Shown here in pieces: positions 45,708-58,019 of a stretch of DNA of 64,000 nucleotides. Source of the DNA: Trichobilharzia szidati (lineage: Eukaryota; Platyhelminthes; Trematoda; Strigeidida; Schistosomatidae); assembly GCA_944472155.2 (NCBI GenBank), contig OX235279.1, positions 147,210,199 to 147,274,198 of the forward strand, given 5' to 3'. A model generated the notes under the pieces. It saw nothing but the letters and a program-made list of their open reading frames with translations, did not search any database and was not told the DNA's origin. Made by a program: the position numbers and the translations under genes. The stretch's first letter is position 1, and each line of letters starts with the position of its first letter.

Positions 45708-46259
45708 AATGGGATCTCACTCTGAATAGGTTGGTTTCAGACAGTCGATACTAACAGAGTCTTGTGAGCCCTTTTCGTCCAGGACAAAGAATTTAGTCAT
45801 ACACTTAATGACTTTATGTGGTTCATCCTTTAGGTGTTTGAGATGGCGACATACAGATTGACGACGAACAGATATATTTAAAGACGTTTCCAGACACCTG
45901 TGAACAAGTGGTCTATAGACTCTATTCTGTGTCAAGCTGGTCTAACTGAACGCATTGCGTTTGTAATCTAACTGACATACGAGGCATGATCTGCAGCTAG
46001 AAGGCGAAAGAAATTCGCCTGGCAGTCGTAGTGTTGTGCCGTGTAATAATAGCTCAGCAGCAGTACAACCAGCATCAGTTTTCATGGCATTTCATATGCC
46101 TATGAGAACTAACAGTGGTGATTCAGTCCAATGTACAGTGTCCGTGGCTGATAATCCAGCCTTCAAGTGTCAGTGTAAAAGTTCTACCGTACGATTTGCT
46201 TGAGGGTGGTAGACTGTTATTCTAAAGCGCGTGCAACCTAGAATTTTAGTCGAAGCCAA
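45708..46259 (-). pseudogene. Ty3/Gypsy integrase relic, copy B
   Basis: Counterpart of 15664-16215 with the same decayed phrases. A T-for-A change near 46085 is shared with C and not with A. Confidence 0.8.
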
Positions 46260-48044
46260 GAGTAATTATTATCTGTTATTTTTCCCCTGGGGTACGAGTA
46301 GAACATAAGGATTCAACAACACATATCCGCTTTCTTCTATTTTCTACCATCCTCTCCAGCCGGGTCGACGATTGATCATAATCTCTCATCTCCTCGCCAC
46401 ACGATCTCTTCCATGTCACCTTAGACGACTCACTCGTCGCTTGCCATTTGAATTCTACTCGACGGCCTGTCGCGCTACATCATGCAATGGTTTTTTTCAA
46501 TGTATGCCCGATCCACCTCCTTCTACTCCCACATATTTGTTGAGCGATTGGTTCTTGGTTGGTTTGCTCCCAGACAGAGTTTCTAGTTACTTATTCTTTA
46601 TGGCCAGCTGGCCATTTGATCTTCAGTATGGAGCTGGTCAAGGCAGCTGTTGATAAAAGTCTGCGGTTGGATGTTGGAAGTCCTTTTCGTGACATGCAGT
46701 GCAAGTTTCTGACTCGTATAGAAGAACTGACGGACTTGACATTGGTGTTGAAAATCCTAATCTTGTTCTCTATGCTGAGTGACAGCAGGATATCTCCAAA
46801 CTGGACTCAGATTGATGAAGGCGTATTTTGCCTTTCCGATTCTGCCTGGCTTTGGCATCTACCTGTGGTTGGAACGATGCTTACCAGATAAGTGAAGGCA
46901 GGAAGTACCCTCCGTTAAATCTCTCCCGTTGATGGTGATTGTTGCTGGTTGTTGTTGTTGCCGTTCGTTGGTTGTCTTCATCACCTCCGTCTTCTCTATG
47001 TTCGCCTAGAGTCCCGTCTTCGCTGTTAGTATAAATAAATGGAAATATATATGACATACTTTCAAATAGACTGACAGATAATAATTCTTCGTACAAAAAT
47101 GGTTCAAACTGCATAAATATGCAGGATAGTTAGTACTGAAATATTTAAATAACCGAAGCTTATTTATACGTAATTAAATGAAAACTTCGAGGGTGCTAAT
47201 GATAAGAAAGTAGTTAGAATACGTGTGTGCTGAATAGATATATTAATTAAAGTAAACTGTTACGTAAATAAGCAACTAAGTAGGCGGGGAGGCTTAACAA
47301 CAAATGCAGCTGACTTAGTGAAAACGAACAGTGAAATAAAGATCGCAATGCAAAGAAAATAGATCCAGTGACTAGGATATTGCATATCAAGTTTCTTAAC
47401 AAAGTATGACGTGTTGTCAGAAACCTGCTTAAAGCACCGGGTCACCAAATTTCTCACTGTTCATGACAAATCAAATTTACTCCACTTCGTATTTGTTTTA
47501 ATCACCTAATTAGGTCCTTCAATTGTGGTCTGTTGGAAAAACTAGTGATTGATATGGGTGGCTGGGAACCACTCACATTGACTAGTAGAACCTGCAATTA
47601 CCAAGTGGTATGAATTTAGTCAGCTCCCTTTTACCGCCAAATAGCCTGATACGGGTTTGTTCTTCTGCTTGCATCTGATGCTCCACACTGGCCCCACAGC
47701 ACATAACTTAGTCCCACGTTTTCTCAGAATGTCGTTTGTCTGTAAGCTCTCCTAATTTGATATACTCCCGTGGAATATCATGGTCCTAGCGATTATTCAT
47801 GGGACATCGCATACAGTAAAAATTCCCACAATGATGGACAAACATTCAACATGACCCCCAATATCTGTCTGTACTTCTACACAGAGACGACTTATACACC
47901 AAACTTTGATGCTAACACTCATAGTAAACGAATTACCTACATGCAGCAACACAGGGAGCTAGATGCAGAGACAAACTTTGTTTCGGAGCAAAGTATCTAA
48001 TATTTAACAAGATGAGATAGACAAGTCTATGTTGATGACAGGAG
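46260..48044. other. Copy B of the unassigned 1.8 kb stretch
   Basis: Counterpart of 16216-18000. The 110-codon frame is at 46559-46891, unchanged in protein. Confidence 0.55.
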
Positions 48045-48244
48045 TTGGATTTTCAATTATTGGTTTGTAGGGATTTGATTGATTGGTTACATGATTTCAT
48101 CATGAGCTGACACCGGTGGGTGTGCACTGTGACGAATCCCAAACTAGGACGAACACAGCCGTCCAATAATCCCAGGTTTCCCAATGGTTCTCTAACCGAT
48201 GTCAGCTTATGATGAAATCCTGTAACCAATCAGATTTTCAAATG
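48045..48244. repeat. Foldback hammerhead-SINE derivative, copy B
   Basis: Arms 48081-48116 and 48196-48231. Confidence 0.7.
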
Positions 48245-48503
48245 AGGATAGAAGTCCTCAAGCGTCTTCCAATATGTTCCTGGTAAGTATCTGTACTTGT
48301 CTAATGCCTTCTTGGACTAATCAGTCGGTATTTATCATTAAAATGATATCGCAGTAGATAGAAGAATAAAACAGTGTCACTGCATAACACTAGATATATC
48401 GAAATGGATACCGAAATAGCATACAAGATCATTTATAAGAGCTGACAGGGATACATACTGAGATATGCTGAGATGATATACATCCGGTAAGTTAAGTCCC
48501 CCT

Positions 48504-48716
48504 TCCGCATGCACAAAAACATTTATTGTTACCTTGAATCGACCTTGGTAATCGTTATCTAAATATTACCGGGGGCAATGTTGCACAAGCCGGCATCATC
48601 ATAAAAGGCACTAAGAACACAATATTCAGCGAAGAGACTTTTCAGCCAATTTACATTCAAGTTGTACAATATATATGGTGTTTAAGAAATTACATTCCGT
48701 GAGGGAATTAGATAAC
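48504..48716 (+). mobile_element. PLE 3' UTR fragment, copy B, cut short
   Basis: Counterpart of 18460-18680, truncated at the B/C junction within GAATTAGATA. Confidence 0.65.
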
Positions 48717-49251
48717 AGGCGCCGAAGTCAGCGTCCTTCCTGCTACAACAGCAGATCGAGAGAAGGAACCTACCTTCAACTTACAGGCTGCAAATGGAAA
48801 ACCAATTGCAACTTTCGGTAGGAAATACGTCTATCTTATGATGCGGGATGCAATGCGAACAAGTTTATAGGCGTGAAATAATGTACCACAGTGCGATAGA
48901 TTGATTTTAAAAGAATTGGATGGGTGTCGTTAATTTTATTATGTGAGATAAATATGAAGGTGTTCTCGGAATCTCATGGTTCGTCTAGAACACGTTTTCG
49001 TTTGAGTCTCGATAGAAGGTTTGGTTGCTTTTGTTGTGCTAGTGATTTCTTTGACAACTAACGCCTATTCGGTTACCTGTGCATTATTCGGAACGCTCAG
49101 TTCTAGGTTAATGGGATCTCACTCTGAATAGGTTGGTTTCAGACAGTCGATACTAACAGAGTCTTGTGAGCCCTTTTCGTCCAGGACAAATAATTTAGTC
49201 ATACACTTAATGACTTTATGTGGTCCATCGTATAGGGGTTCTAGAGGGCGA
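48717..49251. pseudogene. Rearranged Gypsy protease and integrase-tail fragment
   Basis: The left part (plus strand, 48717-48868) is the protease from the D-T-G glycine onwards (ACAGGCGCC, not ACAGACGCC as in A and B). The right part (minus strand, 49250-49100) is the integrase tail, here reading LEPLYDGPHKVIKC, closer to the usual PYDGPYKVI than any other copy in the window. The minus frame then reaches SVSIDCLKPTY. Confidence 0.75.
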
Positions 49252-49355
49252 CAACAGCTACTCTCCAATCGAAGTGCTTTCGACACCAGTCTGATCTGAA
49301 CTGCGACAAGTCGTCTAAGATTTTCAAGTCAAAACAAATACCAGATCAGTTTCGA

Positions 49356-50663
49356 ATGAAAAATGTGTCATGGCATATCTTAAATTTGGTTAAGATGAAG
49401 GGAATCTCCTTCGTTCTCTTTCTCTTCAAATGTCCAACGTCAAACATAATTAGAAACACCATCAATTTTATTTTCGTAAACATTCAGCTGTTGCAGAGAG
49501 TCGGTTTCACCACTCTTGGCAAGCCTCATCACACTTCTCAGTAAGTGAGGTGGATTTCCGCTCCACTTTCTCCACGGATCTAATTCACTCCTAAAAAGTC
49601 CATATAATACTGAATTGTTTAGCAACGAAACATAACAAATACCATCTCAACAGTCTCTTGGAAAGCCCTTATTTCCTCGAACTGTTTTCTTGTGTTACAA
49701 AATGTTATCCACGGAAACCTAAAGAATTGACAAGCATGATATAAATAAAAATAAGATGATTTGTCACACACCCCGACCGCTCCAACGGCGATCATAGCTC
49801 CATTTAGCCAGAGTAAACATAAATCACTTAGACTGTAGGGGTATGTAGACACTAGCAGTTGTATCACTAAGGCAACCGCTGTTTAGAAAGTTTTCCACCG
49901 TATTTATTACTCAACACACCACAGAGCGACTTTGAGTAAAACCAAGCGTTCTACCACTTTAATAATATTTGGTCAGTCCGATGAAGGACTGTTCAGAGAA
50001 CTCTTTTTATATAAACTGCCACAGTCAGTACAGACTGTGCCGGTGACACTTCAGGGTGTTATCATAGACGACTTAGCTGTCTCCGCAGATAAAATTCTAG
50101 AGATAACTAGACGGCTAGTTACCGAAATATACTCAGTTACCGAGCAGACTTCGAGTAAGGATACTGCAATGATAGATTCATGCAACTCTTTCGAGCAGAT
50201 GCTTAGGTCAAACATGCCTAGTAATTCCTCCTACTGTCGTCCTAAATCCCCTCAACGATAAAACGCACGTGGTCGCTCTAAGTTCAAGCCACGTTCACTG
50301 AAAAACCCTGACTGGTGCTGGTATCACAACACCTACGGCCAGGAAGCGAAGTGTTTTCCGAAAACCTTGTAACTTCGGCAATATCTCAGAGTCTGTGGGA
50401 AACTATCCTGCCGGCACACGTTAGCGGCAACCGTCGCCGGTGGCACTAGCCGCTTACTTTACATCCATGACGTGATAAGCCAGACTCGGTACTTAGTCGA
50501 CACAGGCGCCGAAGTCAGCGTCCTTCCTGCTACATCAGCAGATCGACAGAAGGAACCTACCTTCAACTTACAGGCTGCAAATGGAAAACCAATTGCAACT
50601 TTCGGTAGGAAATACGTCTATCTTATGATGCGGGATGCAATGCGAACAAGTTTACAGGCGTGA
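49356..50663 (+). pseudogene. Ty3/Gypsy gag-protease relic, copy C (best preserved)
   Basis: The gag frame 49932-50261 is identical in protein to A and B. The knuckle is uninterrupted at its start (DWCWYHNTYGQEAKC) because the solo LTR is absent, but a local length change then shifts the frame. The protease frame 50472-50663 reads YLVDTGAEVSVLPAT with an intact catalytic D-T-G and no preceding stop. Most of the left arm of the inverted repeat is missing upstream. Confidence 0.82.
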
Positions 50664-50896
50664 AATAATGTACCACAGTGCGATAGATTGATTTTAAAAG
50701 AATTGGATGGGTGTCGTTAATTTTATTATGTGAGATAAATATGAAGGTGTTCTCGGAATCTCATGGTTCGTCTAGAACACGTTTTCGTTTGAGTCTCGAT
50801 AGAAGGTTTGGTTGCTTTTGTTGTGCTAGTGATTTCTTTGACAACTAACGCCTATTCGGTTACCTGTGCATTATTCGGAACGCTCAGTTCTAGGTT

Positions 50897-51445
50897 AATG
50901 GGATCTCACTCTGAATAGGTTGGTTTCAGACAGTCGATACTAACAGAGTCTTGTGAGCCCTTTTCGTCCAGGACAAATAATTTAGTCATACACTTAATGA
51001 CTTTATGTGGTTCATCCTTTAGGTGTTTGAGATGGCGACATACAGAGTGACGACGAACAAATATATGTTATTTCGTTTCCAGACACGTGTGAACAAACAC
51101 GTCTATAAACTGTGTTCTGAGGGAAGCTGGTCTAACTGAACTTATTGCGTTTGTAAGCTAACTGACATACGAGGCATGATCTACAGCTAGAAGGCGAAAG
51201 AAATTCGCCTGGCAGTCGTAGTGTTGTGCCGTGTAATAATAGCTCAGCAGCAGTACAACCAGCATCAGTTTTCATGGCATTTCATATGCCTATGAGAACT
51301 AACAGTGGTGATTCAGTCCAATGTACAGTGTCCGTGGCTGATAATCCAGCCTTCAAGTGTCAGTGTAAAAGTTCTACCGTACGATTTGCTTGAGGGTGGT
51401 AGACTGTTATTCTAAAGCGCGTGCAACCTAGAATTTTAGTCGAAG
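50897..51445 (-). pseudogene. Ty3/Gypsy integrase relic, copy C
   Basis: Same region as 15664-16215, but 51040-51160 differs from A and B by many substitutions and reads HIFVRRHSVCRHLKH, a better match to the integrase C-terminal module than the A version. To the right of about 51190 it is nearly identical to B. Confidence 0.78.
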
Positions 51446-53234
51446 CCAAGAGTAATTATTATCTGTTATTTTTCCCCTGGGGTACGAGTAGAACATAAGG
51501 ATTCAACAACACATATCCGCTTTCTTCTATTTTCTACCATCCTCTCCAGCCGGGTCGACGATTGATCATAATCTCTCATCTCCTCGCCACACGATCTCTT
51601 CCATGTCACCTTAGACGACTCACTCGTCGCTTGCCATTTGAATTCTACTCGACGGCCTGTCGCGCTACATCATGCAATGGTTTTTTTCAATGTATGCCCG
51701 ATCCACCTCCTTCTACTCCCACATATTTGTTGAGCGATTGGTTCTTGGTTGGTTTGCTCCCAGACAGAGTTTCTAGTTACTTATTCTTTATGGCCAGCTG
51801 GCCATTTGATCTTCAGTATGGAGCTGGTCAAGGCAGCTGTTGATAAAAGTCTGCGGTTGGATGTTGGAAGTCCTTTTCGTGACATGCAGTGCAAGTTTCT
51901 GACTCGTATAGAAGAACTGACGGACTTGACATTGGTGTTGAAAATCCTAATCTTGTTCTCTATGCTGAGTGACAGCAGGATATCTCCAAACTGGACTCAG
52001 ATTGATGAAGGCGTATTTTGCCTTTCCGATTCTGCCTGGCTTTGGCATCTACCTGTGGTTGGAACGATGCTTACCAGATAAGTGAAGGCAGGAAGTACCC
52101 TCCGTTAAATCTCTCCCGTTGATGGTGATTGTTGCTGGTTGTTGTTGTTGCCGTTCGTTGGTTGTCTTCATCACCTCCGTCTTCTCTATGTTCGCCTAGA
52201 GTCCCGTCTTCGCTGTTAGTATAAATAAATGGAAATATATATGACATACTTTCAAATAGACTGACAGATAATAATTCTTCGTACAAAAATGGTTCAAACT
52301 GCATAAATATGCAGGATAGTTAGTACTGAAATATTTAAATAACCGAAGCTTATTTATACGTAATTAAATGAAAACTTCGAGGGTGCTAATGATAAGAAAG
52401 TAGTTAGAATACGTGTGTGCTGAATAGATATATTAATTAAAGTAAACTGTTACGTAAATAAGCAACTAAGTAGGCGGGGAGGCTTAACAACAAATGCAGC
52501 TGACTTAGTGAAAACGAACAGTGAAATAAAGATCGCAATGCAAAGAAAATAGATCCAGTGACTAGGATATTGCATATCAAGTTTCTTAACAAAGTATGAC
52601 GTGTTGTCAGAAACCTGCTTAAAGCACCGGGTCACCAAATTTCTCACTGTTCATGACAAATCAAATTTACTCCACTTCGTATTTGTTTTAATCACCTAAT
52701 TAGGTCCTTCAATTGTGGTCTGTTGGAAAAACTAGTGATTGATATGGGTGGCTGGGAACCACTCACATTGACTAGTAGAACCTGCAATTACCAAGTGGTA
52801 TGAATTTAGTCAGCTCCCTTTTACCGCCAAATAGCCTGATACGGGTTTGTTCTTCTGCTTGCATCTGATGCTCCACACTGGCCCCACAGCACATAACTTA
52901 GTCCCACGTTTTCTCAGAATGTCGTTTGTCTGTAAGCTCTCCTAATTTGATATACTCCCGTGGAATATCATGGTCCTAGCGATTATTCATGGGACATCGC
53001 ATACAGTAAAAATTCCCACAATGATGGACAAACATTCAACATGACCCCCAATATCTGTCTGTACTTCTACACAGAGACGACTTATACACCAAACTTTGAT
53101 GCTAACACTCATAGTAAACGAATTACCTACATGCAGCAACACAGGGAGCTAGATGCAGAGACAAACTTTGTTTCGGAGCAAAGTATCTAATATTTAACAA
53201 GATGAGATAGACAAGTCTATGTTGATGACAGGAG
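51446..53234. other. Copy C of the unassigned 1.8 kb stretch
   Basis: Counterpart of 16216-18000; the 110-codon frame is at 51749-52081. It shares B-type variants (for example CATAGTAAACG near 53111). Confidence 0.55.
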
Positions 53235-53434
53235 TTGGATTTTCAATTATTGGTTTGTAGGGATTTGATTGATTGGTTACATGATTTCATCATGAGCTGA
53301 CACCGGTGGGTGTGCACTGTGACGAATCCCAAACTAGGACGAACACAGCCGTCCAATAATCCCAGGTTTCCCAATGGTTCTCTAACCGATGTCAGCTTAT
53401 GATGAAATCCTGTAACCAATCAGATTTTCAAATG
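53235..53434. repeat. Foldback hammerhead-SINE derivative, copy C
   Basis: Arms 53271-53306 and 53386-53421. Confidence 0.7.
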
Positions 53435-53693
53435 AGGATAGAAGTCCTCAAGCGTCTTCCAATATGTTCCTGGTAAGTATCTGTACTTGTCTAATGCCTT
53501 CTTGGACTAATCAGTCGGTATTTATCATTAAAATGATATCGCAGTAGATAGAAGAATAAAACAGTGTCACTGCATAACACTAGATATATCGAAATGGATA
53601 CCGAAATAGCATACAAGATCATTTATAAGAGCTGACAGGGATACATACTGAGATATGCTGAGATGATATACATCCGGTAAGTTAAGTCCCCCT

Positions 53694-54050
53694 TCCGCAT
53701 GCACAAAACATTTATTGTTACCTTGAATCGACCTTGGTAATCGTTATCTAAATATTACCGGGGGCAATGTTGCACAAGCCGGCATCATCATAAAAGGCAC
53801 TAAGAACACAATATTCAGCGAAGAGACTTTTCAACCAATTTACATTCAAGTTGTACAATATATATGGTGTTTAAGAAATTATATCCCGTGAGGGAATTAG
53901 ATCAAAGCCTTGAATACATGAAATAATAATAGCATGAAATGCAATTAAAATATTCATGATTATAATCGTAGTTAAATGTCAAGTGACAAAACAATTAATG
54001 TCACATGTAGAATAATTCATAAGGTGTATAGATGACGGAAAGTGTTGCAT
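53694..54050 (+). mobile_element. PLE 3' UTR fragment, copy C
   Basis: Counterpart of 18460-18815, carrying A-type rather than B-type variants (TTATATCCCGTG near 53880). Confidence 0.65.
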
Positions 54051-54252
54051 TTTATTTTTATTTTTATTTTATTGTTGGTTACAGCTTGATTCCACACCGT
54101 ATTTTCAGTACAAGTATGGAATTTTCAGCACGGATATCGGTAGCCCAAATTTTGCAGGCCGACCATAGATATCGGGTGTGCGTCAGCACGGTTTCGAACC
54201 CCGGACCATGTACATGGTCGGCGAGAGTCCTAACCACTGTGCCACCGACGCA
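54051..54252 (-). mobile_element. tRNA-derived SINE (no hammerhead), private to unit C
   Basis: Same family as 42056-42251 in reverse: A box on minus TGGCACAGTGG (54244-54234), B box on minus GGTTCGAAAC (54200-54191), a body, and an AAAAT-rich tail at 54051-54072. The empty site in A lies near 18812-18820. About four target bases (AGTT) are missing and no clear target-site duplication is visible. Confidence 0.88.
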
Positions 54253-56800
54253 CATAGGATTAGTAGGCTAATATCAAATGTTGCGTAACATGATGTGAAA
54301 TTCGGTAAAACAGAATCCAATATTGTAAACAAATTTGAATTTAGAATGACAAGTGGAAAAATTTCAGTGAGAATAGTATTAATAATAATCCTAAAGATGA
54401 GGGAAAGATGCATAGAACAACTAGATAAAGAAAATAAATAAATGTATATCCCTCTACGATCAAAGCAGAAGTAGGGATTGTACATACTTCTTTTGTGCAC
54501 AAAGGTCTAGCTTAAATTCAAGAATGGTCAAGGCCTCCACTGTCCTTAGAAGTCTCTAACGAAGAAAAGGTGGTAAGTGAGCATAGATTCGGTAGATAGT
54601 CTTAAAAGTATGGTGAGGGTTGGTGGAGTGACAGGAGTCGATCAGGTTTTCTAAAATAGGGCTTCTCACTCTGCCTTGTAAAACCATGATGGAATATGTT
54701 CTCGTATCCGTGTGGAAAGCGTCCTCTGGCTACGGCCAATGTACCTTGTTCCACAAGAGCAGGTGAACTGGTAGATACACGGGGTAGCTTATCTTTTACA
54801 GAGATGGAGAACAACTTGCAGCTGATGAACGTCATTTGTAATTTCTCTGCAAATGTCTTACTGACTGATTTAGAGAGACGGTCTTTTAGCATATCTGAAG
54901 CTTGATCACCTTCGAATTCCAGGTTCATGAATAAGATTCTCTTTGGAACTGAGCTGGTGTTCAGTTGAGACTGCTTATCTTTCGTGTCACTGTCAATAAA
55001 TCGGTTCGAGTAACCATTTTCTGATAGTGTGGCTTTTAGGAAGTCAAGTTCTGAGTCAACGCAATCAGAACTACAAATGTTTCTTATCCTAAATCAGAGA
55101 GAATGAATTAGGTTCCTTTCCTGGAGATAGGCACCCAACGATAATAATTAGGTAGTTGTCCATTCCATGTACGTCTCCGGTGGATGGATCTTTGGAGAGA
55201 TCCGTTATTGCGTCTACTAAGGCACACATCAAGAAATCGAATAGTTAGTTCAGATTCCTTTCCTATGGTGAATTGTAAAGAAGGATGGCTAGTTGTTGAA
55301 AGCAAACACGACATCATCAAGAATTAAGTTCTTATCGCAGATAACGAAAGTATCGTCTGCGTATCTTCAATAAATATCGAAATGACGCATGGTTTGACCG
55401 AGTTGAGAGTTTTCAAGGGCTGGCATAAAACAATCAGCCAGCAATGGACCCACTGATGATCCCATCGCAATGCCATCTCTCTGCCTAAAAACCTCATTAT
55501 TGAAGGTGAAGTGAACCTTCTACGTGCATCTCAGCAAAAGTTCTTTGAGCTGGATTGTCGGCGACCCTATCTCTAAACTATTTGTATCAATATAATCACA
55601 CATATAGTAAACAGTTTCCATGAGAGGTAGATTGGTAAATAGCTGAGCCACATCTAATGAGAACATGACTTTGTTCGGGATATTAAAATCTTTAATACTC
55701 TCAATAAATTTAAATGCATCATCAATGAAAAATGTAAACACTTGCTTTGTAACTGGTTCTAATATTTCAGCTAGTCATTGAGCGATTCCGTGATAAGGAG
55801 AACCCGCCATATCGAGAATTGGACCGAGGGGTAATCCTGTCTTGTGAGTTTTCGGTAGCCCATACAAACGTGGTATTATGAAGACTGTTGGTCGGATGCA
55901 TTCATATAGATCTGACGAGATTACGGATTTATTCCTCATTTTCTTTAAAACATCAGTCAGTTGATTTTCAATTAGATGTGTCTTGTTTGTTTCATCCTGG
56001 CTTTCGGAAGACTACAAGTGAATAGCTGCGAATTTCATTTGGTCAGAAAGGATCACTAAGATTTTGTCATTATAATCATGGCGATTCATAATAATAACAC
56101 CTGCACCTTTGTCTGGACGGCATATGATGATATCATCATTCTTCTCTAGTTCTTCAAGTTGATCTCTATACTCCTTGGTCAGAAGATTATTCGAGCTAGG
56201 TTTTGAACTAGTAAACTGATGACAGCAATCAAGCGCTGCATATTTGAAGTGTTGGAATTGCTGAGGTGATGTGGGCGTGAGGTCGTTGGTCTGATTAATT
56301 AGATTTTCGAATTGCATTTGAATATGTAATCTGTTGAATTTGGACACACTGCTGCAGAAATTAGAGCCCAGTGGTAGAGCTTGTAGTTCACTTTCAGAAA
56401 GAATGATGGAAGAATAATTGAATACATGTTTGATGGGATCAGTCGGAAATCTCTTTTCTGTTATTACCGATTTGAGGCTGTCAAGATGTTTAAGATTAGC
56501 AGATTGGGAGTGTTTTCTGATGACAAGAGAAATTTAGAAGATCAAAGAGATTTGTAAAATGTCTTCGGGAAGGTATCACTTGAGAGACAAGGTTTATAAT
56601 AATCCAATTTCATCTTTTCAGATGTTGCTTTACACTTAAGGTTAAGAAGTCCATCTAACCGTTTGATAGTGCATGGAAGGAGTCTTCTTTTCAAAAATTT
56701 AAAGCAATCAGTCGCTTTTATAAATTTGGATAGTGCTATTAGAAGACGGAGATTATCTGAAAAATGTGATGTATTTGAATAATATATTAAATGTATTTAA
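54253..56800 (-). pseudogene. Penelope-like element, nearly complete coding region
   Basis: Minus-strand order: N-terminal region (YSSIILSESELQALPLGSNF near 56430, then IIICRPDKGAGVIIMNRHDY), fingers (RLYGLPKTHKTGLPLGPILD), VMFSLDVAQLFTNLPL (motif A), NEVFRQRDGIAMGSSVGPLL (motif B), RYADDTFVICDK (the YxDD box), RFLDVCLSRRNNGS, thumb, connector (NLEFEGDQASDML at 54928), GIY-YIG (CSCGT-YIGRSQRTLSTRI, frameshifted) and a 3' UTR. Stops occur near the palm and thumb, so it is inactive. The 5' part 56500-56800 is also present inverted near 59720-59778. The A copy keeps only the 3' end (23812-24506). Confidence 0.88.
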
Positions 56801-56809
56801 TGGTTGCCA

Positions 56810-58015
56810 TCCTGCGATAAAATTCACACTCGAAATGGAGAACGAATCTAGCATTCATTTCTTCGATGTGAACTTATCAAGGAGGACCGATTGAACTCTG
56901 AAGAGATCTATTTATCGTAAGCTGTCATTGAATAGTCAACTGACAAATTTATGCAGCTGGATACCCATTGGTCGAAAACGAAACCTGGTCCGGTCGCTTG
57001 CCACTCGTATTCGGCGCATATATAGCCCTGATACTGTGGAAGATGAGTTATACATCTTGAGGAAAATCCTAATAGAAAATGGATTTCCACCACGTTTTAT
57101 AGATAAGAGTATACATTCCAATCCTAGAAACCGTGACTTATTAACCGTACCCAACAAAAAATACTTTACATGAGCTTGGAATTCAAAGGGGACTTAGCTT
57201 CCGATATCATGAAAATAAGGATATCACAGTCCCTGAAAAGAACATTCCCTGCTGCATCTCTGAGAATCGCCTTTACTAGTCGACCATTACTATTCAATAA
57301 TCTGAAGGACAAGATCCCGCTGTTGACCAACTCCACGTGTGTTCATCAATTCAGCTGCTCCTGTGGAGCTAGGTTTATCGGTCGTTCGACTCGAGTTCTG
57401 TCCAAAAGGGTGCAAGAACACTATCCTGCATGGTTACGAAAAGGTAGAAGTGGAGCAATAAGAAGTGCGATCATTGAACATCTGGTCGATAATGATCACC
57501 CTATCTCCATAGCCTCCGCCTTTAAAGTCATCTACAAGGCAAACAGTAATTTACCCAAATCCCTACGTACCCGACTCATCTGTATTGCTGAAGCTTTGGC
57601 TATCGAAACAGAAAAGCCAGATCTCTATGTACAGAAAACGTTCGTTCAACCCCTCCAACTTTCATGGTCTTAATCCCTTTATGCTAAAGTATGGTAATCC
57701 CCAATCATATTTTAGCTCTACCAATTTTTCATTTTTCACTTTTTCATTTTTGTCTATTCAATTTGTATACTCTTCCTTATTACGCCAATTGTTACTGTTA
57801 CTACTCTCACTTTTAACTGTCCCCGGTATTATTTCACTTGTTCCACTTGTCATTCTAAATCAATTCCTTTTTACAATATTAAATTCTATGCTATTAAATT
57901 TCACACAATATTACGTAACGTTTTTATTTTATTTTATTCGATTTGTCTACTCATCTTATAATTGCACACCCTTTTTCAAGTTCTATGCATCCTATGAATT
58001 ATTCTATATATGATA
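56810..58015 (+). pseudogene. Penelope-like element C-terminal half with 3' UTR
   Basis: Starts in late RT (SSIHFFDVNLSRRTD near 56845) and continues with LTNLCSWIPIGRKRNLVRS and the thumb helices (56928-57173). A one-base slip in an A run near 57165 leads to the frame 57170-57673: MSLEFKGDLASDIM, then the GIY-YIG endonuclease HQFSCSCGARFIGRSTRVLS and KRVQEHYPAWLRKG. It ends near 57673. The 3' UTR (to about 58015) shares phrases such as CCACTTGTCATTCTAA with the 3' UTR at 23812-24060 read in reverse. Confidence 0.88.
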
Positions 58016-58019
58016 TTAA

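Larger units (their letters stand above)
32124..48716. repeat. Segmental duplication unit B
   Basis: Tandem, same-orientation copy of unit A without the Gypsy element and without the counterpart of 962-2475. It has its own SINE (42056-42251). The offset to A is 29,824-29,832 through the TASP1 region and 30,044 after the SINE. It ends at 48716, where sequence jumps to the equivalent of 45313. Confidence 0.93.
48717..54966. repeat. Segmental duplication unit C (partial, rearranged)
   Basis: Two blocks. 48717-49251 matches B 45313-45850 (protease to integrase tail). 49252-54966 then restarts at the equivalent of 43729 and runs to the PLE equivalent of 24506. It lacks the solo LTR and the Gypsy element and has a private SINE (54051-54252). 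Its variants agree with B in some stretches and A in others. Confidence 0.9.

Noticed and set aside
57585..58013. 142-codon plus-strand frame with membrane-like hydrophobic runs
   Set aside because: It overlaps the PLE C-terminus and continues through its T-rich 3' UTR; the hydrophobicity comes from the base composition.
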